From: Methylobacterium oryzihabitans
GTDB taxonomy: Bacteria; Pseudomonadota; Alphaproteobacteria; Rhizobiales; Beijerinckiaceae
Reading direction: 5' to 3'
Assembly: GCF_004004555.2 (NCBI RefSeq)
Contig: NZ_SACP01000016.1
Span: 1 to 64,000 of the forward strand
DNA length: 64,000 nucleotides
The first letter of the stretch is position 1, and every line of letters starts with the position of its first letter. Shown piece by piece: positions 10,914 to 19,386 of the stretch. The translations under genes were made by a program, and so were the position numbers. Below the pieces are notes generated by a model that saw nothing but the letters and a program-made list of their open reading frames with translations, searched no databases and had not been told where the DNA came from.

Positions 10914-11918
10914 ATGCTCCGCACGCTCCTCGCCGCCGCCCTCCTCATCGTCGCTGCCGCCGCCCGGGCCGAGCCCGATCCCGGCCTGGCCTACGGCCCC
11001 GAGCTGGATGGTTTCCCGCAGCCGTTCCCGGTCGCGCGCCACGCCGTCACCTCGCAGCGCCAGCCGGTGCAGATGGGCTATCTCGACGTGCCGCCGGAGC
11101 GGCCCAACGGCCGCACGGCGGTGCTGCTGCACGGCAAGAACTTCTGCGCCGCCACCTGGGAGGGGACGATCCGGGCGCTGACCGGCGCCGGCTACCGGGT
11201 GGTCGCCCCCGACCAGATCGGCTTCTGCACCTCGACCAAGCCCGCCGCCTACCAGTTCAGCTTCCGCCAATTGGCGCAGAACACCCACGACCTGCTGGCG
11301 CATCTCGGGATCGAGCGGCCGGTCGTCATCGGGCACTCCACCGGCGGGATGCTGGCCGCCCATTACGCGCTGCTCTACCCGCGCGAGACTGGCCGGCTGG
11401 TGATGGTCAACCCGATCGGGCTCGAGGACTGGAGCCGCAAGGGCCTGCCGCCGATCCCGATCGAGCAATGGTACGCCCGCGAACTGAAGACCACCGCCGC
11501 CTCGATCCGTGCCTACGAGCAGGCGACCTACTATGCCGGGCAGTGGGAGGAGCGCTACGAGCCCTGGGTGCAGATGCTGGCCGGGCTCTTCCGCGGGCCG
11601 GGCCGGGAGGCGGTGGCCTGGAACTCGGCGCTGCTCTACGACATGATCGTGACCCAGCCGGTGGTCGACCGCTTCCCCGACATCGCGGTGCCGACCCTGC
11701 TGCTGATCGGCCAGAAGGACGTCACCGCCATCGGCAAGGATCTGGCGCCGCCGGAGGTTCGTGGCCGCCTCGGCCACTACCCCGAACTCGGCCGCGCCGC
11801 CGCGGCGGCGATCCCCGGCGCCCGGCTGGTGGAGTTTCCCGACCTCGGCCACGCGCCGCAGATGCAGGACCCGGCGGCGTTCCACCGGGCGCTGCTCGAC
11901 GGGATCGCGGCGCCGTGA
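10914..11918 (+). CDS. Secreted alpha/beta hydrolase
   Basis: 334 residues from ATG 10914. A Sec signal peptide (LRTLLAAALLIVAAAARA) predicts periplasmic location. The fold signatures are LLHGKNF (oxyanion HG), the nucleophile elbow GHSTGG, the acid in LLIGQKDVTA and the base in FPDLGHAPQM. Substrate class (ester, lactone, epoxide or haloacid) cannot be set from the sequence. It follows the FUSC gene by 53 bp and precedes the aldo/keto reductase by 31 bp, suggesting one transcription unit with export and conversion steps for the same compounds (inference). Confidence 0.87.
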   Translation: MLRTLLAAALLIVAAAARAEPDPGLAYGPELDGFPQPFPVARHAVTSQRQPVQMGYLDVPPERPNGRTAVLLHGKNFCAATWEGTIRALTGAGYRVVAPDQIGFCTSTKPAAYQFSFRQLAQNTHDLLAHLGIERPVVIGHSTGGMLAAHYALLYPRETGRLVMVNPIGLEDWSRKGLPPIPIEQWYARELKTTAASIRAYEQATYYAGQWEERYEPWVQMLAGLFRGPGREAVAWNSALLYDMIVTQPVVDRFPDIAVPTLLLIGQKDVTAIGKDLAPPEVRGRLGHYPELGRAAAAAIPGARLVEFPDLGHAPQMQDPAAFHRALLDGIAAP

Positions 11919-11949
11919 GGCCTCATCCAAACCCCAACGGAGACACACC

Positions 11950-12825
11950 ATGACCACCATCACCAAGGCTGGAACCTATGCCCTCGGCGACCGCCCGGTG
12001 ACGCGCCTCGGCTACGGCGCGATGCAGCTCGCCGGACCCGGCGTGTTCGGCCCGCCGAAGGACCGGGAGGCCGCGGTGGCGGTGCTGCGCGAGGCGGTCG
12101 CCGCCGGCGTCGACCACATCGACACCAGCGACTTCTACGGACCGCACGTCACCAATCAGATCATCCGCGAGGCGCTCCATCCCTACCCGGACGATCTCGT
12201 GATCGTCACCAAGATCGGGGCGGTGCGCGGGGCCGATGCCTCGTGGAACCCGGCCTTCTCGGCCGAGGACCTGACCCGCGCGGTCCACGACAACCTGCGC
12301 AACCTCGGCGTCGAGGCGCTCGACGTCGTCAACCTGCGCATCATGCTCGACGTGCACGGCCCGGCCGAGGGCTCGATCGCCGAGCCACTCGGTATCCTCG
12401 CCGACCTCCAGCGCCAGGGGCTGGTGCGCCGGATCGGGCTGAGCAACGTCACCTCCCGGCAGGTCGCCGAGGGCCGCGGGATCGCCGACATCGTCTGCGT
12501 GCAGAACGCCTACAACCTCGCCCGCCGGGCCGACGACGCGCTCATCGACGAACTCGCCGCCGCCGGCACCGCCTACGTGCCGTTCTTCCCGCTCGGCGGC
12601 TTCAGCCCGCTGCAATCGACGGTCCTGTCCGGGGTCGCGCAGCGGCTGGGCGCCACGCCGATGCAGGTCGCCCTGGCCTGGCTGCTGCGCCGCTCGCCCA
12701 ACATCCTGCTGATCCCCGGCACCTCGTCGGTGGCGCATCTGAGCGAGAATCTGGCCGCGGCCGAACTGGTGCTGCCCGACGACGCGATGGCGCAGCTCGA
12801 CGGGATCGCGGGCGGACAGGGCTGA
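11950..12825 (+). CDS. Aldo/keto reductase
   Basis: 291 residues from ATG 11950. It carries the AKR signatures LGYGAMQLAG near the N-terminus, the catalytic Asp and Tyr in HIDTSDFYGPH, a Lys in VIVTKIG, and C-terminal LIPGTSSVAHLSEN for NADPH binding. The usual catalytic His (normally in LxxLHxPD) is replaced: the site reads VVNLRIMLDVHG, which is often seen in the short bacterial oxidoreductases of this family. Cytosolic, probably NADPH-dependent carbonyl reduction. It is the last gene of the + strand cluster and converges with the dehydratase gene 7 bp away. Confidence 0.87.
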   Translation: MTTITKAGTYALGDRPVTRLGYGAMQLAGPGVFGPPKDREAAVAVLREAVAAGVDHIDTSDFYGPHVTNQIIREALHPYPDDLVIVTKIGAVRGADASWNPAFSAEDLTRAVHDNLRNLGVEALDVVNLRIMLDVHGPAEGSIAEPLGILADLQRQGLVRRIGLSNVTSRQVAEGRGIADIVCVQNAYNLARRADDALIDELAAAGTAYVPFFPLGGFSPLQSTVLSGVAQRLGATPMQVALAWLLRRSPNILLIPGTSSVAHLSENLAAAELVLPDDAMAQLDGIAGGQG

Positions 12826-12832
12826 CGGAAAC

Positions 12833-13681
12833 TCAACCCGCCTCCGCGCTCGCCTCCATGCACATCCGGCCGTCCGCGTCGGTGGTCCAGCCCTTGAAGC
12901 CGGCGCCGTCGCGGCGGCCCGCGACCGCGAAGGTGCCGCCGGCGATCATCGGCGCGACGCCACGGTAGCGGAACCGCGCCGGGACCCGGCCGAGGCGGGT
13001 CGCCGCGAGGTTGAGGAGCAGGCTCGCCTGCATCGGGCCGTGCACCACCAGCCCGGCATAGCCCTCGACCTCGGTGGCGTAGGGCTGGTCGTAGTGGAAG
13101 CGGTGGCCGTTGAAGGTCATCGCCGAGTAGCGGAACAGCAGCACCGGCGTCGCCGGCACCGCCCAGCCCGGCGCGTCGGGCTCCGGAGGCGGCGCGCCGG
13201 CCGCCCCCGGGGCGTCGCCGGGGCGGCTCGCCTCTCGGTAGACGATGTCCTGGCGCTCACGGATCGCGACGCCGCGCGGCGTTGCGTACTCGTGCCGCAC
13301 GGTGACGAAGCACAGGGTGCCGGTCCGCCCCTCCTTCACCGCCACGTCGGCGACGGTCTCGTGCCGGGTCACGGGATCGCCGACCCGGAGCGGCGCCAGA
13401 AGCTCGATCTCGCCGCCGGCCCACATCCGCCGGGGCAGAGGCACCGGGGGCAGGAACCCGCCCTTGGCGGCGTGGCCGTCCGGCCCGAGGCTGTCGGCCG
13501 CGGGCGTCTCGGGGGCGAGGCACCAGTGCAGGGCGAGCGGCGCCTCGCCGTCGGGCACCGGGGCGAGGTGGGGCGCCAGGGTCGCCCGGTACTCGGCGAC
13601 GAGGCGGGGCGTCACGAGGTCCTCGACCGTCCGGGAGCGGCCGATCCACCCGCGCAGGTGATCGATGTCGACGGCGCTCAT
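12833..13681 (-). CDS. MaoC/FAS1-like dehydratase-domain protein (acyl-CoA hydratase type)
   Basis: 282 residues starting at ATG 13681, only 8 bp after the acyl-CoA dehydrogenase stop. The N-terminal half holds a FAS1-like dehydratase hot-dog domain (WCLAPETPAADSLGPDGH, then LPRRMWAGGEIE). The C-terminal half has a second hot-dog domain with FRYSAMTFNGHRFHYDQPYA and VHGPMQASLLL. Two-hot-dog proteins of this type hydrate short-chain enoyl-CoAs such as mesaconyl-C4-CoA. Pairing with an acyl-CoA dehydrogenase fits a dehydrogenation-hydration sequence in acyl-CoA breakdown. Exact substrate unknown. Confidence 0.82.
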   Translation of the reverse strand: MSAVDIDHLRGWIGRSRTVEDLVTPRLVAEYRATLAPHLAPVPDGEAPLALHWCLAPETPAADSLGPDGHAAKGGFLPPVPLPRRMWAGGEIELLAPLRVGDPVTRHETVADVAVKEGRTGTLCFVTVRHEYATPRGVAIRERQDIVYREASRPGDAPGAAGAPPPEPDAPGWAVPATPVLLFRYSAMTFNGHRFHYDQPYATEVEGYAGLVVHGPMQASLLLNLAATRLGRVPARFRYRGVAPMIAGGTFAVAGRRDGAGFKGWTTDADGRMCMEASAEAG

Positions 13682-13689
13682 GCCGGGCC

Positions 13690-14853
13690 TCAATACGAGC
13701 GCGGCAGGCCGAGGACGTGCTCGGCGAGGTAGGACAGGATCAGGTTGGTCGAGATCGGCGCCACCTGATACAGCCGGGTCTCGCGGAACTTGCGCTCGAC
13801 GTCGTATTCCTCGGCGAAGCCGAAGCCGCCATGGGTCTGGATGCAGGCATTGGCGGCCTCGAACGAGGCGTCGGCGGCGAGCATCTTGGCCATGTTGGCC
13901 TCCGGCCCGGGATTGGCGCCGCCCTCGTAGAGCCGCAGGGCTTCGCGCACCATCAGCTCGGCGGCGCGCATGTTGGCGTAGGCCCTGGCGATCGGGAACT
14001 GCACGCCCTGGTTCTGGCCGATCGGGCGCCCGAACACCCGGCGGTCGCGGGCGTAGCCGGTCGCCTTGTCGACGAACCACTTGGCGTCGCCGACGCATTC
14101 GGCCGCGATCAGGATCCGCTCGGCGTTCATGCCCGACAGGATGTAGCGGAAGCCGCGGCCCTCCTCGCCGACGAGGTTTTCGGCCGGCACCCGCAGGTCG
14201 TCGAAGAACACCTCGGTCGTGGCGTGGTTCATCATCGTGCGGATCGGCCGGATGGTGAGGCCGCGGCCCAGGGCCTCGCGCATGTCCACGAGCAGCACCG
14301 ACAGCCCGTCGGTGCGCTTCATCCCGTCGGTCAGCGGCGTGGTCCGGGCGAGCAGCAGCATCAGGTCGGAATGCTCGGCCCGCGAGGTCCAGATCTTCTG
14401 GCCGTTGACGACGTAGTGGTCGCCGTCGCGGCGCGCCGTTGTCTTGAGCGCCGAGGTGTCGGTGCCGCTGGTCGGCTCGGTGACGCCGAAGGCCTGGAGC
14501 CGCAGCCGGCCCTCGGCGATCGCCGGCAGGTATCGGCTCTTCTGCTCGGGCGAGCCGTGCCGCAGCACCGTGCCCATCGTGTACATCTGGGCGTGACAGG
14601 CGCCGCCGTTGCAGCCGGCGCGCTGCACCTCCTCCAGCACCGCCGCGGCGGCCGAGAGCGGCAGGCCCGAGCCGCCATACTCCTCCGGGATCAGCACCGA
14701 GAGATAGCCGGCCTCGGTCAGCGCGGCGACGAACTCGGTCGGGTAGGCCATCTCGCGGTCGAGGGCGCGCCAGTACTCGCCGGGAAAGCGGGCGCAGAGC
14801 TTGGCGACCGCCTCGCGGATCTCCGGATAGCCGTCGTGAGCCGTCTGAGTCAT
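13690..14853 (-). CDS. Acyl-CoA dehydrogenase
   Basis: 387 residues, the normal length for a soluble FAD-dependent acyl-CoA dehydrogenase tetramer subunit. Signatures are FGVTEPTSGTDTSALKT (FAD/substrate loop), NGQKIWTS, DRRVFGRPIGQNQGVQFPIA, and C-terminal IQTHGGFGFAEEYDVERKFRE. In the helix that carries the catalytic Glu of several family members, the visible segment is AEEYDVERKFRE, so a catalytic acid is plausible. It forms a two-gene operon with the downstream dehydratase. Electrons would pass to ETF. Substrate not assignable. Confidence 0.88.
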   Translation of the reverse strand: MTQTAHDGYPEIREAVAKLCARFPGEYWRALDREMAYPTEFVAALTEAGYLSVLIPEEYGGSGLPLSAAAAVLEEVQRAGCNGGACHAQMYTMGTVLRHGSPEQKSRYLPAIAEGRLRLQAFGVTEPTSGTDTSALKTTARRDGDHYVVNGQKIWTSRAEHSDLMLLLARTTPLTDGMKRTDGLSVLLVDMREALGRGLTIRPIRTMMNHATTEVFFDDLRVPAENLVGEEGRGFRYILSGMNAERILIAAECVGDAKWFVDKATGYARDRRVFGRPIGQNQGVQFPIARAYANMRAAELMVREALRLYEGGANPGPEANMAKMLAADASFEAANACIQTHGGFGFAEEYDVERKFRETRLYQVAPISTNLILSYLAEHVLGLPRSY

Positions 14854-15286
14854 GGCGCGGAAAACCTCCCGAGGGGTGGGCCGGGCGGCCGTGCCGCCGG
14901 CTCGTTCTGGCCGCGACCATGCCGGTCGCGACCCGCCCTGTCCAATACCTCCGCGGCGGGGCCGGCATATCGGACAGGTCTCGTTCAGGGCAATCGGGTG
15001 AACCCGATTGCCCTGGGTTTGTTGCTTGGCCTCAAGCGCCGGCCGTCACGCGCGACACGACGTGTCGCCGTGACTTTGGCTTTCGCTCCGCTCGGTGTCC
15101 GAGAGGACGTTCGTCCTCCCGGACCCGCTGCGCGGGGCGCTCCTCGCGCCCGCCGGTTCGACAATGGGGTTGCACCCGATTGCCCTACGGGTCTCGTGCC
15201 CCCATCTGGACGCCCCGTCGCGTCGGTGCTTAACTTCCCGGCGAAGTGCCGGTTCACAAGGCACCGGCCGTCGGAGGAGGCGTCGC
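14854..15286. repeat. Palindrome-rich gap between divergent genes
   Basis: 433 bp without a gene. A perfect 14-bp inverted repeat occupies 14986-14999 and 15002-15015 (GGCAATCGGGT / ACCCGATTGCC core, 2-nt centre). A third copy of ACCCGATTGCCCT is at about 15175-15187. Between them lie a hairpin at 15045-15074 (GTCACG/GCGACACG arms) and one at 15103-15118 (GAGGACG TT CGTCCTC). The array resembles a clustered dispersed palindromic repeat. Promoters for the divergent genes on each side must lie here, but none is clear. GGAGGAGG at about 15272-15280 is the ribosome binding site of the GTPase gene. Confidence 0.65.
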
Positions 15287-17317
15287 ATGGTTGCGCAACC
15301 CCGGTGCATCGCGCTCGTCGGTCCGTTCCAGAGCGGCAAGACGGCGCTCCTCGACGCCCTCCTTCACCGCACCGGCGCGATCGACCGCCCCGGCCGTCCC
15401 GGCACCCGCATCGGCGACGCCTCGGCGGAGGCGAAGGCGCACGCCATGAGCGTGGAGCCGTGCTTCGCCCGGGTCGAGTTCCTCGGCGAGAGCTTCACCG
15501 TCGTCGACTGTCCCGGATCGGTCGAGTTCGCCCACGACCTGCGGGCGGTGCTGCCGTTCTGCGACGCCGCGGTGGTGGTGTGCGAGGCCGACGCCCGCAA
15601 GCTGCCGGCGCTGCAACTGGTGCTGCGCGAGCTGGAGGCGATCGGCCTGCCGCGGCTGCTGTTCGTCAACAAGGCCGACGCCGCCGCCGGCTCGCTGCGC
15701 GACGCCCTGGCGCTGCTCCAGCCGGCTTCCGCGGTGCCGCTGCTGCTGCGCCAGATCCCGCTGATCCGCGACGAGGCGGCGTTCGGCTTCGTCGACCTCG
15801 CGCTCGAGCGCGCCTTCGTCTACCGCGAGAACGCGCCGAGCGAGGTCGTGGCGCTGCCCGACGGCGAGCGGCCGCACGAGAAGGCGTCGCGGTTCACGAT
15901 GCTGGAGCGCCTCGCCGACCACGATGACGCGCTGATGGAGGACCTCATCACCGAGGTCGAGCCGGACCGCGACCGGGTCTTCGCCGACCTCGCGCGAGAC
16001 CTGCGCGCGGGGCACGCGGTGTCGGTGCTGTTCGGGTCGGCCGAGCACGGCAACGGCGTCACCCGTCTGCTCAAGGCCCTGCGCCACGAGGCGCCCGGCC
16101 TCGACGCCACCCGGGCCCGGCTCGGCGTGGCGGCGGAGGGTCCGGCCCTCGCCGGGGTGATGCGCACGCAGCATACCGGATTCGGCGGCAAGCTGTCGGT
16201 CGCCCGCGTGCTGCGCGGGACGCTCCACGAGGGCGAGACGGTCACCGGTTCGGGCGGCAAGAGCGGGCGTATCGCCGGTCTCACCGGCTTCGCCGGCGGC
16301 GTGCCGGCCCGCGTCCACGAGGCGGCGGCGGGCGACGTCGCCGGGCTCGCCCGGCTCGACGGGATCGCCACCGGCGAGACGCTCGCCACCGGGCCGGCGC
16401 TGCCGCCGTCCCTGGTCGCCCTCGACCCGCCGGCCCCGGTCCACGCCGTGGCTGTGCGGGTGCGCGAACGCAAGGACGACGTGCGCCTCACCGCCGCGCT
16501 CGCCAAGGTGGTGGAGGAGGATCCGTCGCTGGCGCTGGAAACGGTGCCGGAACTCGGCGAGCTGCGCCTGTCGGGCCAGGGCGAGATGCACCTGCGGGTC
16601 GCGGTCGAACGGCTGGCCTCGCGCTTCGGCCTCGGCGTCGCCACCGAGCGGCCGCGGGTCGCCTACCGCGAGACCATCCGGGGCGAGGCCGCGGCGCGCG
16701 CCCGCCACAAGAAGCAGACCGGCGGCCACGGCCAGTTCGCCGACGTCGCCCTATCGGTGCGGCCGCTCGCGCGGGGCGGCGGCTTCGTCTTCGAGGACGC
16801 GGTGGTCGGCGGCGCCGTGCCACGCCACTACATCGCCTCCGTCGAGGCCGGTGCCCGGGCCTGCACCGCGCGGGGACCCCTCGGCTTCCCGGTGGTCGAC
16901 CTCGCGGTGACGTTGCGCGACGGGGCGGCGCACGCGATCGACTCGTCGGACGCCGCCTTCCAGACCGCGACCCGCCTCGCCCTGGAGGAGGCGCTGGCCA
17001 AGGCCGGGCCGGTGCTGCTGGAGCCGGTGCTGGCGGTGACGATCCGGGCCCCGGCCGGCACCACCGCGCGGGCGACCGGGCTGGTCACCGGCCGGCGCGG
17101 CCAGATCCTCGGCTTCGGCGCCTGCCCGGACTGGTCCGACTGGGAGCAGCTCGACGCGCTGATCCCGGAGGCCGAGATGGCCGACCTGATCGTCGAGCTG
17201 CGCTCGGCCACGGCGGGCGGCGGGCGCTTCACCGCCCGGTTCGACCACCTCGCGGAGGTCGGCGGCCGCGCGGCCGAGGCGGCGATCGCCGGACAGGCGG
17301 TCCGGCGGGCGGGGTGA
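15287..17317 (+). CDS. Elongation factor G-like translational GTPase
   Basis: 676 residues from ATG 15287, preceded by GGAGGAGG. The domain order matches EF-G: GTPase with P-loop GPFQSGKT (residues 12-19) and NKAD, domain II (residues 270-360), then domains III-V (SGQGEMHLRVAVERL, RHKKQTGGHGQFADV, and GLVTGRRGQILGFG). It is shorter than canonical EF-G (about 690-700). In the switch II motif the catalytic His is Ser78 (DCPGSVEF instead of DTPGHVDF). It is therefore a paralogue, not the housekeeping fusA, which is usually within the ribosomal str operon. Likely ribosome-associated; role unknown. Confidence 0.87.
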   Translation: MVAQPRCIALVGPFQSGKTALLDALLHRTGAIDRPGRPGTRIGDASAEAKAHAMSVEPCFARVEFLGESFTVVDCPGSVEFAHDLRAVLPFCDAAVVVCEADARKLPALQLVLRELEAIGLPRLLFVNKADAAAGSLRDALALLQPASAVPLLLRQIPLIRDEAAFGFVDLALERAFVYRENAPSEVVALPDGERPHEKASRFTMLERLADHDDALMEDLITEVEPDRDRVFADLARDLRAGHAVSVLFGSAEHGNGVTRLLKALRHEAPGLDATRARLGVAAEGPALAGVMRTQHTGFGGKLSVARVLRGTLHEGETVTGSGGKSGRIAGLTGFAGGVPARVHEAAAGDVAGLARLDGIATGETLATGPALPPSLVALDPPAPVHAVAVRVRERKDDVRLTAALAKVVEEDPSLALETVPELGELRLSGQGEMHLRVAVERLASRFGLGVATERPRVAYRETIRGEAAARARHKKQTGGHGQFADVALSVRPLARGGGFVFEDAVVGGAVPRHYIASVEAGARACTARGPLGFPVVDLAVTLRDGAAHAIDSSDAAFQTATRLALEEALAKAGPVLLEPVLAVTIRAPAGTTARATGLVTGRRGQILGFGACPDWSDWEQLDALIPEAEMADLIVELRSATAGGGRFTARFDHLAEVGGRAAEAAIAGQAVRRAG

Positions 17318-17347
17318 GGGGGCGTTCAGTCCGTCGCGCGCGTGCCC

Positions 17348-17472
17348 ATACCAATGGCCCGAGATGCTGACGCATCGGGCCATTGATCCATCTCGAACTT
17401 TCGACGCCAAGCCAAAGGCCTGGCGAAAATTCGAGAAAGGAACCAAAGGTCGTTTTCAACGACCGTTGGTAT
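17348..17472. repeat. Nested palindromic element between convergent genes
   Basis: Outer arms ATACCAA (17348-17354) and TTGGTAT (17466-17472) enclose a hairpin with arms 17352-17361 and 17376-17385 (CAATGGCCCG/CGGGCCATTG). A longer imperfect stem (about 17392-17436, CTCGAA...TTCGAG) and a 7-bp stem with TTC loop (about 17448-17464, GGTCGTT/AACGACC) complete it. The right end touches the stop codon of the minus-strand gene. It may serve as a bidirectional terminator for the two converging genes. Confidence 0.65.
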
Positions 17473-17720
17473 CACAAGGCCGACAGGCGCTCGGCGTTCG
17501 CCCGGACATGCTCGCGGTAGCGGGCGATCACGGCATCGGGCGAGCCGCCGGCGAGGAGCATGTCGGCGGCCTCGATGGCCGCGTCGACCTTCTCGCTGAC
17601 CATGCGCTGGGCCTCGGCCCGGCCGGCCTCGCTGCCCGACGCGATCTTGGCGAGCCGCATCCCGATCACGGTCTGGGATTCGAGGGCCAGCATGGTGGCG
17701 GAGTACCAGGGACCGAACAT
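17472..17720 (-). CDS. Small helical phasin-like protein
   Basis: 82 residues, all helical and Ala-rich: it begins MFGPWYSATMLALESQTVIG and ends HVRANAERLSAL. No signal peptide. I recognise the pattern as a small conserved protein of Hyphomicrobiales, in databases sometimes loosely named antifreeze or phasin-related, without known function. It follows the phasin gene on the same strand by 68 bp and forms a cluster of granule-type proteins. The stop codon lies in the palindromic element next to it. Confidence 0.65.
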   Translation of the reverse strand: MFGPWYSATMLALESQTVIGMRLAKIASGSEAGRAEAQRMVSEKVDAAIEAADMLLAGGSPDAVIARYREHVRANAERLSAL

Positions 17721-17788
17721 GCGCTTCTCCGGAGCGAGGGGAGGCGCCTGGGCGCCCCCGGATTGATGAAGGACCCGCCGACGGAGGG

Positions 17789-18532
17789 TCAGGCCGCGGC
17801 CCGGGTGGGCCCGCGCGGGGCGAGCACCCATCCGGCCGAGCGGCCGATGTCGCTCCAGCACGCGATCGCCGCCTCGACGGAGCGGTTGACCTCCGACAGG
17901 TGGCATTCGAGGAGGTCGGACGGCGAGCGGACCTCGAGCAGCGCCCGCCAGTAGGCGAGGGCGGCCAGGGTCTCGCCGCGGACGAACTCCGCAAAACGGG
18001 CGTTGACCGCGAACACGCCCTGCATCGCGGCGCGGGGCAGTTCCTGCGCCGGCTCGTCCTGACCGGGGTCCGGACGCTCGACGACCGGCGCCGCGACCAC
18101 GGGAGCCGGCTTCCGGGCGGGGGGCGATTCCACGACGGGCTCGGTCGGCCCGGCTGCGGCGACGGGTGCCGCCTCGGCCTCGGCCGGGGTCTCCGCGAGC
18201 GGTTCCGCCGCGGGCTCGTCCTGCGCGACGGCCGCGGGCTCCTCGGCCGCCGGCGCCTCGGCGGTGGCTTCGGCCGCAGCGTCGCCGACGCCGTCGCCGG
18301 CGGCTTCGGCCGCGCGCGCGACCGGCTCGGGCGCCGCCTCCGCGACCGCTTCGACGTCCGTCACGGTCTCCTTGAGCAGCGGCTCGGCCTCTCCGACGAT
18401 CTGGGTGTCGGGCACCGCGGCGGCGGCCGTCGCGGCGGGCCGTTCGGCGCCGACGACCGGCATGCGCGGGGTCTGCTTCCTGCGCGGCGGGGTGCCGCGG
18501 CGGCTGTTGGGTCCGGTGTGACGGTTGGTCAT
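17789..18532 (-). CDS. Phasin with long Ala/Pro/Glu-rich N-terminal region
   Basis: 247 residues. Residues about 1-165 are low-complexity and basic then acidic (RRGTPPRRKQTPR, followed by AEAPAAEEPAAVAQ-type stretches). The C-terminal 80 residues form a phasin-like amphipathic helical domain (NARFAEFVRGETLAALAYWR, then LLECHLSEVNRSVEAAIACW). Phasins coat polyhydroxyalkanoate granules. The acidic Ala/Pro extension is unusual in length and may be a disordered brush or a partner-binding tail. The start ATG at 18532 is the first in frame. Confidence 0.72.
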   Translation of the reverse strand: MTNRHTGPNSRRGTPPRRKQTPRMPVVGAERPAATAAAAVPDTQIVGEAEPLLKETVTDVEAVAEAAPEPVARAAEAAGDGVGDAAAEATAEAPAAEEPAAVAQDEPAAEPLAETPAEAEAAPVAAAGPTEPVVESPPARKPAPVVAAPVVERPDPGQDEPAQELPRAAMQGVFAVNARFAEFVRGETLAALAYWRALLEVRSPSDLLECHLSEVNRSVEAAIACWSDIGRSAGWVLAPRGPTRAAA

Positions 18533-18747
18533 GGCAGTCGCCCTCTCTTGCTGTCGGAACGCCTCCAGGTCGCGAAACCCGTTCGCGTGCCCCGATCGGG
18601 GCCCGGTTCATAAGGCGAACGCGGCTGCATGATCGTCGCGATCGACTTCGGAAGTGTTAAATAACCACGCAGGCACCGGCTATCGACAGCCTATTCCGTT
18701 AAGAAAACGGCAGGATCGGTGTCGACGACCGGCGCCCGCGGTCCGGT

Positions 18748-19104
18748 TCAGCCCTTCGGAGCCGGCTTCAGACTGGCGAGTTCCTTCGCCTGAGCCTGGA
18801 GAGTCTCGATCTGACTGCGCATGTACTCGCCCTGAAGGCCGATCGCCTCCTTGGCGTCCTTCGCGTGCACCATCTTGTGGGCGAGGTCGAGGGTCGCGGC
18901 GATGTGCTGCTCGGCGTAGTCGAAGCCGCGGTTGACCGCGGTGCCGGCGGTCGATTGCGAGGTGTTGGTCGAGGTCTGCACCGCCTCGGCGACCTTGCGG
19001 GCGGTGCTGAGAAGGTTGCTGAACGCCGCGCGGGCGGTCTCGATGCCCTTCTCGGCCGATTCGCGGGTGTCGTTGGCGGCCTCTGGGCCCGAATTGGTGC
19101 TCAT
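18748..19104 (-). CDS. Phasin family protein
   Basis: 118 residues from ATG 19104, preceded on the minus strand by AAGGGAACG. The sequence has the short phasin pattern: an N-terminal disordered part (STNSGPEAANDTRES), helix FSNLLSTARKVAEAVQT, AGTAVNRGFDYAEQHIAATL, and the hallmark LQGEYMRSQIETLQAQAKEL. Such proteins bind the surface of PHA granules. It is transcribed in the same direction as the other two granule-type genes 215 bp downstream. Confidence 0.85.
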   Translation of the reverse strand: MSTNSGPEAANDTRESAEKGIETARAAFSNLLSTARKVAEAVQTSTNTSQSTAGTAVNRGFDYAEQHIAATLDLAHKMVHAKDAKEAIGLQGEYMRSQIETLQAQAKELASLKPAPKG

Positions 19105-19386
19105 GATCGTTCCCTTGCGCTTCCTCGCGTCGGTGCGGGCCGCGGCAGGCGCTGTTGTGCGCTGCAGCATGGCGATATTGCGACGCAATGCAAGTCTTGA
19201 CCCGCGGGCGGGAAAACGCAAGGTGGGCGGCTGCGGCCGGTTTCCGCGGCGGCGGCTCCCTCGGTGCCGGGCGCCGACGTGCAATCCGACGTTAACGAAG
19301 ATTCGTCAGGGTGCGGCTTGTCCCCGTGTTTGTGGGGATGGTTGCGGGCCAGCCGGCCCGACCCTCGCTGTTGACGAGAGACCCCG

